A stretch of DNA of 10,283 nt, taken from the NCBI GenBank assembly GCA_948944455.1, contig CARBES010000032.1, positions 1 through 10,283 of the forward strand, given 5' to 3'. The translations under genes were made by a program, and so were the position numbers. The notes under the pieces are model-generated. The model ran no database searches. It saw only the letters and a list, made by a program, of their open reading frames with translations, and was not told the origin of the DNA. Shown piece after piece: positions 5,392-10,283 of the stretch; the stretch's first letter is position 1, and every line of letters begins with the position of its first letter. The stretch comes from an uncultured Candidatus Saccharibacteria bacterium (lineage in GTDB: Bacteria > Patescibacteriota > Saccharimonadia > Saccharimonadales > Saccharimonadaceae).

Positions 5392-7250
5392 TGCGTGCGC
5401 TACACTTGTTTTTTCAGTTGCATCGGCCATATGAAATCAAGACGCCGGAGAATTTTGACCAAGGCTATTTTGGTGGCGAAGCGGAGTTTCGCGAATTGGA
5501 ACGGACTGAATACCAACCTTTCTTTGCTTTAATCGAGCGTAATACCCAGCGACATGCTGGTTTGAAAATTTCGCTAGCGGTGTCGGGGTCATGGTTAGAA
5601 CAGGCAGAAAAGTGGAGTCCGGCGTTAGTTCGGCGTTTGCGCAAGTTGGTCGAGAGCGGGCGGGTGGAGATTTTGGCGCAGCCGCATTATCATTCCCTGG
5701 CGGCGTTTTACGATAAGGCTGAATTTGCGGCGCAGGTGGAACTTTTTCAGAAGAAGGTTGCAAGCTCTTTGGGTGCGAAGTGTCAGAGCTTGTGCTTGCC
5801 AGAGTTGATTTATCACGACAAAATCGGTAAATGGGCGGACGAGCAAGGTTTCCAGGCGTTATTAGCTGGCGATGCGGATCAGATTTTGGATTGGCGGAGC
5901 GCGAATTATATCTATGAGGTGCCGGGTTGTGAAAAAGTGCGAGTTCTATTCCAGAACAGCGCCTTATCAAGAGCGGTAAGGTTAGGTCGGCATGAGGTAA
6001 TGACGGAAGGGATACGTCAGAAAATTGAGCCGGTGGCGGGGAGTACGATTGGTGATGAGCCCAAACCGGTTTCAAAGACGAAGTTGACGGCAGCGGAGTT
6101 TGTGCGCGGGATGTCGGGCACGAGCCGGCCAAAGTCGACTAAGTTTACTGTAGGACAAACAGAGACTATGGTTGAGGCGGATGGAGTTTGGACTTTTTCG
6201 GCTAAAAAATTCCAGAAACAACTGGAAATTGCTTGCTTGCGTGGAAATTTAATCAACCTTTGTTTGGACACGGGTATTTTTCGCGATTATCGTGAGCAGG
6301 GCGTGGTGGGGATGTTTGACGAGTTTTTTGCGAGCTGGCTTAAGGTGCCAGGAAATAAATTTGTCACGATAAGTGAGGCGGCGGCCCTACAAGAGCCGCG
6401 GGCGGTAGTTGGCGTAAAAACGACGGTGAATTGGCGGGGTGAAGTGAAACAGTGCCACGAAGCGGGTTTGGTTTCGGCAAAAGATGTGCGCTATTGCCCG
6501 CCGAACTGGTTGCGCAATCCAGAGCAGGTACAGATGCAACGAGAGTTGTATGGATTACGGATGGCGGTTCTGTCGAGTGGCGACGAAGCCTTAGCGCTGG
6601 ATTTTGGAAAGCTAACAGCGATGGACTATTTGTTATTGTATGATAGCAAGATAAACGCTCCGGCAGTAGTAGCGAACCAGGTTTCGGCGCTTGAGATAAC
6701 GACCTTGGATAATCTTAAGGCGGCGTTGGCGGATTTTCGTGAGCGCGTGCCGATTCTGAAGTTGCCGGAGCATACTGAGGATGTATTAGGTGGAAGTGGA
6801 AGTGAGTTGGCGGAAGAAGGTGCGAAATTGACTACACAACGTTTAGGTAAGCAACCAGACGTAGACAAATCTGAATTACGAGAGCCAGAAGAAGAGGATC
6901 ATAGCGTCGTAGTGCATCGGGTAAAACGCACGACACAACCAGAAGAACCTGAGACTGAAGATACGGCGGAGATTGGTTCTGGACTGGATGATATGGGCGA
7001 GAGCAACACTGAGGAATATGTTGATCCGGATGAGTTGGAGATGGATGAATGGCAAGAAGCAGTCTCGGATGCTGCAGATGATGCTGAGGCGGAGCTGCAG
7101 ATTATGATGCAACGGATGTCGCGCGCAAAGAGCAAAGGTGTTGAGATGGAGATTGAAGAATTAGCAGAAGCGGAGGTGGTTATTCCAGAGGTAGCGACAG
7201 AAAAGTCACAGACAAAGAAGCGAAAGAAGAAACGTATAGTGCTAGAGTAG
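5391..7250 (+). CDS. GH57-family protein (diverged alpha-amylase-like) with a long acidic C-terminal tail
   Basis: A 619-residue protein, probably cytosolic since no signal peptide is seen. GH57 enzymes act on alpha-glucans by a retaining mechanism. Conserved region 1 is LHLFFQLHRPYEI (5-16) and region 2 is GRVEILAQPHYH (90-101). Region 3 is PELIYHDKI, with E138 at the nucleophile position. LFQNSALSRAVR (186-197) matches the RNYRLSDD segment. Region 4 is LCLDTGIF, with D293 at the proton-donor position. Later NWLRNPEQVQMQ (372-383) and LTAMDYLLLY (408-417) match the C-terminal helices of the family. Two family residues look lost: the Glu of DYE after D293, and the His of SDHFYYM. From about 460 on the protein is disordered-looking, rich in Glu and Asp, and ends in KKRKKKR. 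An AGAGAGG ribosome binding site supports the start. The family call is good; activity is uncertain. Confidence 0.8.
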   Translation: MRALHLFFQLHRPYEIKTPENFDQGYFGGEAEFRELERTEYQPFFALIERNTQRHAGLKISLAVSGSWLEQAEKWSPALVRRLRKLVESGRVEILAQPHYHSLAAFYDKAEFAAQVELFQKKVASSLGAKCQSLCLPELIYHDKIGKWADEQGFQALLAGDADQILDWRSANYIYEVPGCEKVRVLFQNSALSRAVRLGRHEVMTEGIRQKIEPVAGSTIGDEPKPVSKTKLTAAEFVRGMSGTSRPKSTKFTVGQTETMVEADGVWTFSAKKFQKQLEIACLRGNLINLCLDTGIFRDYREQGVVGMFDEFFASWLKVPGNKFVTISEAAALQEPRAVVGVKTTVNWRGEVKQCHEAGLVSAKDVRYCPPNWLRNPEQVQMQRELYGLRMAVLSSGDEALALDFGKLTAMDYLLLYDSKINAPAVVANQVSALEITTLDNLKAALADFRERVPILKLPEHTEDVLGGSGSELAEEGAKLTTQRLGKQPDVDKSELREPEEEDHSVVVHRVKRTTQPEEPETEDTAEIGSGLDDMGESNTEEYVDPDELEMDEWQEAVSDAADDAEAELQIMMQRMSRAKSKGVEMEIEELAEAEVVIPEVATEKSQTKKRKKKRIVLE

Positions 7251-7322
7251 GGTGTGGTTGTTGGGGCTTATGGTGCTAGTAACTTTTGTCAGGCTCTAAC
7301 AAATTTTAGCAAAATACCCAAC

Positions 7323-7362
7323 AAAATATGCTAGTAATCATTATGACCACTAGCATATTTTT
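7323..7362. terminator. Bidirectional terminator between GH57 and rpmG
   Basis: A perfect 13-bp inverted repeat (AAAATATGCTAGT / ACTAGCATATTTT, 13-nt loop) supplies a U run on either strand. It lies between two converging genes. A further long-range pair, TTGTTGGG (7258-7265) with CCCAACAA (7317-7324), may fold the GH57 3' end. Confidence 0.85.
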
Positions 7363-7376
7363 GTTCAACGATGTCT

Positions 7377-7586
7377 CTAGCGTTTCTTCTCTTTGACTTC
7401 GTTGCGACCGAGGTTTTTCTTAGTCTCGGTGAAGACAACGTGCTTGCGCAAAACCGGATCGTATTTGCGGAGGCTAAGCTTGTCTGGAGTGTTCATAGTA
7501 TTCTTCTTTGTGTAATACTGACGAATACCAGATTCTTCCGAAACCAAGCCAACGAGCTTGCGTTTAGTATTATTCTTCTTTGCCAT
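7377..7586 (-). CDS. rpmG: 50S ribosomal protein L33, cysteine-free form
   Basis: A 69-residue basic protein of the large ribosomal subunit. The start MAKKNNTKRKLVGLV, the middle YYTKKNTMNTPDKLSLRKYDPVLRKHVVF and the TETKK that follows align with the E. coli L33 pattern. The usual length is 49-56, so this has a C-terminal extension of about a dozen charged residues. No cysteines are present, so it is the zinc-independent type. There is no Shine-Dalgarno before the ATG, and the promoter predicts a leader of only 3-4 nt. It faces the GH57 gene across a shared terminator. Confidence 0.92.
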   Translation of the reverse strand: MAKKNNTKRKLVGLVSEESGIRQYYTKKNTMNTPDKLSLRKYDPVLRKHVVFTETKKNLGRNEVKEKKR

Positions 7587-7596
7587 AATATCTTAT

Positions 7597-7625
7597 ATTT
7601 TATCACGTCTGTTTGAAAAAGTAAA
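7597..7625 (-). promoter_or_regulatory. Promoter of rpmG
   Basis: The minus strand reads TTTACT (7620-7625), 17 nt, TAAAAT (7597-7602) with TGA just before it. The hexamer ends 10 nt before the ATG, so the 5' leader would be about 3-4 nt. Confidence 0.6.
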
Positions 7626-7651
7626 TAACATTCAATGCTTAATACGGTGTA

Positions 7652-7680
7652 GGGACGCCCCTTTCGAGGCGTCCCGTTTT
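7652..7680. terminator. GC-rich hairpin between rpmG and the lipoprotein gene
   Basis: A perfect 8-bp stem (GGGACGCC / GGCGTCCC, 8-nt loop) is followed by GTTTT on the plus strand only. No plus-strand gene ends just upstream. On the minus strand it lies 45 nt after the lipoprotein gene but has no U run. It may protect or end the lipoprotein mRNA, or be left from a lost gene. Confidence 0.5.
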
Positions 7681-7719
7681 ATGCATGCTATGAAAGAACC
7701 TAATCGTGACCGAGAAATA

Positions 7720-8547
7720 TTATTGCTCTGTCGTTGACGTGGGCTCGGGGTTTGCGCTTGCTACTGCGGAGCCTCCAGCCTCTTCGCTACCATATCGTTC
7801 ACTGAGGAGTTGATAGTACTCATCTATGCGATTGTGGTTGAACAAGTAGTCAAGATACTCATTACAATAGGCACTCTCAGCTTCGTGCCCGCAGTCGTCA
7901 CACCATTCGCTGGCGTAATCGGCGGCTTTGGTATTAACGCCGATCAAGTACTCTACATAGGTGTCGCGGTTGACGGAGGCTTTGCCCTCGACGACTCGGG
8001 CTGAGTCGGGGCTGTTGCAGTAGAAGCAGAACAGCATCCTGCGGCCACCTCCGTCACTGGTAGATTCAATCTCGGGCTTTACGAGAAAACCATCCCCGTT
8101 GCCCAGGCCGATTGTTAGGTCGTCGGAAGCAGTGAACTCGATGACCTTCTGGTAGATTCTGCCAGAGGTTTTACTCTGGAGTTGGAAGGTTAGTGTGCTG
8201 CTTTTGCCGTTAGCCACGGTATAGGGGTAGGCGGCCTGAAACTGGTAGTTGGCATACTTGTTGTAGCCTTCACGCTGGTCGCGTTCATCGCTAGGGATGT
8301 CGAACTCGACGGCGACGGTAATCACGTCATCTGCTCCGATAATCAGCTTTTCGGCTTCGGTCTTAGTCTCAGTTTCGATGCCGGAGAATGAGAAGCTGGC
8401 GCCGGCGGCCCCACCGGAAATCTTGACGTTGAGGTCGTGGATGACAGGGCTGTTGTCGGTACTATCGCCAAGCGAACAACTACATAGGACGGTCATTGAT
8501 ACTAAGGTCAGAAGGACACAGATGAAGGACTTGAATTTTTTTGACAT
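7720..8547 (-). CDS. Predicted lipoprotein of unknown function
   Basis: A 275-residue exported protein. A basic N-terminus (MSKKFK) and a hydrophobic stretch end in the lipobox LCSC with C24 as the lipidated residue, followed by a Ser/Asp-rich linker. The mature part is about 250 residues, looks beta-rich and has CxxC pairs (CFYC, CDDC) plus further cysteines that could bind metal or form disulfides. The C-terminal tail is low-complexity (Ala, Ser, Thr, Pro, Glu). AGGAG lies 11 nt before the ATG. Expression should be strong given its near-perfect promoter. It is divergent from another lipoprotein gene, and the two may serve the same surface function. No family is recognised. Confidence 0.75.
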   Translation of the reverse strand: MSKKFKSFICVLLTLVSMTVLCSCSLGDSTDNSPVIHDLNVKISGGAAGASFSFSGIETETKTEAEKLIIGADDVITVAVEFDIPSDERDQREGYNKYANYQFQAAYPYTVANGKSSTLTFQLQSKTSGRIYQKVIEFTASDDLTIGLGNGDGFLVKPEIESTSDGGGRRMLFCFYCNSPDSARVVEGKASVNRDTYVEYLIGVNTKAADYASEWCDDCGHEAESAYCNEYLDYLFNHNRIDEYYQLLSERYGSEEAGGSAVASANPEPTSTTEQ

Positions 8548-8627
8548 ACTATCATCTCTCCTATAATGGATTGTAGGTCGGTCTATTCATAGCTCAAAAA
8601 TGCGAGTAGCCCACCCTACTTGGTTCC

Positions 8628-8656
8628 ATTATAGCACACATGCTTAAAATTGTCAA
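8628..8656 (-). promoter_or_regulatory. Consensus sigma70 promoter of the minus-strand lipoprotein gene
   Basis: The minus strand carries a perfect TTGACA (8651-8656), a 17-nt spacer and a perfect TATAAT (8628-8633) with TGC before it. The leader to the ATG is about 74 nt and contains a small GTAG/CTAC hairpin. Confidence 0.9.
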
Positions 8657-8664
8657 TATTATTT

Positions 8665-8693
8665 TTGACTTTTCTCGTAAGGTGTGATATAAT
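8665..8693 (+). promoter_or_regulatory. Near-consensus sigma70 promoter of the plus-strand lipoprotein gene
   Basis: TTGACT (8665-8670), a 17-nt spacer and a perfect TATAAT (8688-8693) preceded by TGA. The -35 boxes of this promoter and the opposing one are only 8 nt apart, back to back, so a single regulator could affect both. Confidence 0.9.
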
Positions 8694-8699
8694 GAAAAG

Positions 8700-8807
8700 A
8701 CGAGGGGGTGTTCTTTTGAGCTAAACTGTTGCGAAAATACGAACAATCGCAGAAAATGTTAGAAATTGCTAAAATGTAGACTGTGGCTGAAACGGGAGGG
8801 TAAAACT
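8700..8807 (+). promoter_or_regulatory. 108-nt 5' leader of the plus-strand lipoprotein gene
   Basis: The leader is long for this window and has a TGCGA/TCGCA inverted repeat and loosely repeated GAAAATGTTAGAAA-type stretches. It shares the 10-mer TTTTGAGCTA (8714-8723) with the leader of the opposing gene (8590-8599 on the minus strand). No known riboswitch is recognised. GGGAGGG lies just before the coding region. Confidence 0.35.
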
Positions 8808-9518
8808 ATGACGAGACAAAATCTAATAGTGATGTTTCTGACGGTGTTGTGTTTATGCTGGATGACGGGATGTGCTGGGCCGAGCGCGGAAAGCGCTTCC
8901 GGGCAAGTGCCAGAGGCGCGTGCTTCTGCGACCGCCCCGCCAGATTGCGCTCCGCCGAATCATTCACAGCCGGATGAGGAACCGGGCTTTCTGAACAGGC
9001 CGCCAGAAGAGGTCATCGCGGCTTTAGACGAGGCGTGTGAGATGGAACCGTTTTTCCAGATGACGGATGACATTCTGTTGCTTTGGCCGGAGAATGATGA
9101 GGCGGTACGGAACTCGCTGGAGGCTTTTATTGGAGGTTGGGGCGTAGTATTGTCAGATGGCACGGTGGTGTTAAACGAAGCGCACTTCTATACGACATAT
9201 TACGAAAGTGGCCAGCCGAAGGATGTCGATTACGAATCGCTAAACCATACCGCTACGATTGTCCAAGGGTTGGACTTGCCGGAGGCATGGCGGGGTTTGA
9301 CGATTGTAATCATTGCGCCAATGGGCGAAGGTTATCCTTATTATGTTGGTATGGGTCTGCCTCGGGTCGTGCAAGATGTGGATGTGCCGCATGACTATGT
9401 CGGCTGCGGGCTCTGGTACTGGCAGGATGACGGCTACGTGCGTGTCTTTAATGGCGTAGATTACGGCGAGACGTTCTCGTTTGAACCGGCGACGGTTGGC
9501 ATCGCGGAGGCAGTTTAA
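8808..9518 (+). CDS. Predicted lipoprotein of unknown function
   Basis: A 236-residue exported protein. MTRQ, a hydrophobic core and the lipobox MTGC (C22) form a lipoprotein signal peptide. A Pro/Ala/Ser/Glu-rich linker follows to about residue 60, then a globular domain of about 170 residues. It is acidic and aromatic, with motifs such as GLWYWQDDGYVRVFN near the end. I chose the ATG at 8808 over a TTG at 8766 because it has a GGGAGGG ribosome binding site and the signal peptide starts there. It is divergent from the lipoprotein gene at 7720-8547 and closed by a strong hairpin. No family is recognised. Confidence 0.75.
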   Translation: MTRQNLIVMFLTVLCLCWMTGCAGPSAESASGQVPEARASATAPPDCAPPNHSQPDEEPGFLNRPPEEVIAALDEACEMEPFFQMTDDILLLWPENDEAVRNSLEAFIGGWGVVLSDGTVVLNEAHFYTTYYESGQPKDVDYESLNHTATIVQGLDLPEAWRGLTIVIIAPMGEGYPYYVGMGLPRVVQDVDVPHDYVGCGLWYWQDDGYVRVFNGVDYGETFSFEPATVGIAEAV

Positions 9519-9523
9519 GCTTT

Positions 9524-9555
9524 AAGCCCTACCTGATGGTGGGGCTTTATTTTAT
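9524..9555 (+). terminator. Terminator of the plus-strand lipoprotein gene
   Basis: AAGCCCTACC pairs with GGTGGGGCTT over 10 bp (one G-T pair) around a TGAT loop, followed by TATTTTAT. It starts 5 nt after the stop codon. Confidence 0.9.
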
Positions 9556-9561
9556 AATGGG

Positions 9562-9648
9562 CTATTCCGGTAGTCGGTCGAGGATGAGCTTGGTTAGATG
9601 GTGGGTCTCCTTGTCATAGAGAAAGTCGGCGCGGATGTGGTTGCCGTA
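9562..9648 (-). pseudogene. 3' stub of an unknown minus-strand gene
   Basis: The last 28 codons of a minus-strand frame read YGNHIRADFLYDKETHH and then LTKLILDRLPE before TAG. The composition is that of a real protein C-terminus and it converges on the lipoprotein terminator. It breaks where recombinase homology begins on the other strand (about 9636-9650), and there is a TGA at 9649-9651. The family is unknown. Beyond the TGA the same frame stays open to a TAA at 9724-9726, but that part lies opposite good recombinase sequence and is probably a shadow. Confidence 0.4.
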
Positions 9649-10244
9649 TCACGCCAGAACGGCAAAAAGGCCATATCTATTACCATTGTACTCAGTATAA
9701 AGGTAGGCATGGGGCAAAATATGTTAGAGAAGAGTTGTTAACAAGTCAGTTTCAGGACATCTTTGCTAAGATTTCGCCAACTCCAGAGCAGTTTGTCGAG
9801 GTGTCAGAAGCGCTGAAGCAAGCCTATGGGGACAACGAAAAGAATCGCCAAGCTCTATTATCGAAGCTATCGGGCGAGTTAAGTAAAGTTGAAAAACGTA
9901 TAGAGCGGCTATTCGATGTATATTTAGACGGTGATATTAGCAAGGAAGAATATAAGGCGAAGCGCATGGCTTATAATGCAGAAAAAAGGAGTATTGAGCG
10001 TAGGCTTAATTCACTTGACGGCTCCATGAATGAATGGTATGAAAATATCTTGACAATTGTCGAGCTAGTACGCAATGCGCCTCTGTTATTTGAACAAAGT
10101 TCTGAAGTCCATCAAAAACGCCGTTTGATTAAAATAGCATTTCAGAACCTTGAACTTTCTGGCAAAGAATTGAGGTGGAAACTAAAAAGGCCCTTCGATT
10201 CTATGTTAAAAATCAAAGGGTGTCCTTCTTGGTGCTGGAAGTAG
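9636..10244 (+). pseudogene. C-terminal part of a large serine recombinase (catalytic domain missing)
   Basis: About 202 codons match the C-terminal half of large serine recombinases. The zinc beta-ribbon region reads CGCRITPERQKGHIYYHCT and on to KYVREELL. Next is a long coiled-coil with SKVEKRIERLFDVYLDGDISKEEY, typical of these proteins. It closes with the LKRPFD segment. The N-terminal resolvase domain with the catalytic Ser and the recombinase domain are absent; full proteins have about 500 residues. In this frame a TGA lies near 9585, and the first part of the zinc ribbon is not recognisable. A TTG at 9735 is possible as a start but would leave out the zinc ribbon. The last codons overlap tRNA-Tyr. 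It is a remnant of a mobile element and not expected to be active. Confidence 0.85.
10184..10220 (-). terminator. Terminator of tRNA-Tyr inside the recombinase reading frame
   Basis: On the minus strand CCCTTTGATT pairs with AATCGAAGGG over 10 bp with one wobble, followed by CCTTTTT. It lies 9 nt after the tRNA's CCA. The same bases on the plus strand encode the recombinase KRPFDSMLKIKG segment. Confidence 0.75.
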
Positions 10245-10283
10245 GACTCGAACCTACGAAGGCCGAAGCCGAGAGATTTACAG
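10230..10283 (-). tRNA. tRNA-Tyr (anticodon GTA), 3' part; cut by the window edge
   Basis: The minus strand shows CTGTAAA (anticodon loop with GTA), a long variable arm (CTCGGCTTCGGCCTTCG), a T-arm with a perfect 5-bp stem GTAGG/CCTAC around TTCGAGT, the 3' acceptor strand TTCCAGC, discriminator A and encoded CCA. The class II variable arm fits bacterial tRNA-Tyr. The 5' half lies outside the window. Confidence 0.9.

Noticed and set aside
5437..6132. A 231-codon minus-strand frame
   Set aside because: It lies opposite the GH57 conserved regions, is low-complexity (Pro, Ser, Arg), and is a shadow of that gene.
8766..8807. A TTG start 14 codons upstream of the plus-strand lipoprotein
   Set aside because: The ATG at 8808 has a good GGGAGGG site and begins a standard lipoprotein signal peptide.
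9652..9726. Continuation of the minus-strand stub past the TGA at 9649-9651
   Set aside because: It looks protein-like, but the opposite strand has clear recombinase zinc-ribbon sequence in frame with the rest of that protein, so this is more likely a shadow.
1..10283. CRISPR array, rRNA, full insertion sequence, toxin-antitoxin pair
   Set aside because: No regularly spaced repeats, no rRNA sequence, no transposase with terminal repeats, and no recognisable toxin or antitoxin were found.

Overview
The window looks like a chromosomal segment from a small-genome bacterium, most likely of the Candidate Phyla Radiation / Patescibacteria and possibly Candidatus Saccharibacteria (TM7). This is inference. 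It rests on a membrane-anchored GH25 muramidase, a family II pyrophosphatase-like protein, a cysteine-free L33, several small membrane proteins of no known family, very short 5' leaders, and genes that end only in TAA or TAG. No 16S or other decisive marker is present.

Layout. Positions 67-3970 are read on the minus strand. From right to left they hold a broken dihydrofolate-reductase-like relic, a DHH/DHHA2 pyrophosphatase-like gene followed after 2 nt by a VanZ-like gene, a small holin_4/YvlD-like membrane protein, and a membrane-anchored GH25 lysozyme-like enzyme. The holin-like gene's promoter carries a G9 run between its -35 and -10 boxes. Positions 4018-4386 hold tRNA-Trp(CCA) on the minus strand, its terminator, and a hairpin-rich segment that ends in a near-perfect copy of the tRNA 3' end. 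Positions 4466-7250 are read on the plus strand: two small membrane proteins, then a long diverged GH57-family protein with an acidic tail. L33 (rpmG, minus) faces it across a bidirectional terminator. Positions 7720-9518 hold two divergent lipoprotein genes with near-consensus sigma70 promoters. The right end (9562-10283) is a mobile-element scar: the 3' stub of an unknown minus-strand gene, the C-terminal part of a large serine recombinase without its catalytic domain, and tRNA-Tyr, whose 3' end and terminator overlap the recombinase coding sequence.

How the parts fit. GH25, the holin-like protein, the VanZ-like protein and the two lipoproteins all point to the cell envelope. GH57 suggests handling of alpha-glucan, and the pyrophosphatase-like protein suggests phosphate metabolism. 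There is no obvious single pathway. The most unusual signals are regulatory. Four promoters place a -10 hexamer 6-7 nt before an ATG, which implies leaderless transcripts. In two of these the leaderless ATG opens a mini-ORF that overlaps the start of the main gene. A homopolymer in a promoter spacer could give phase variation, and both tRNA genes carry signs of past integration.
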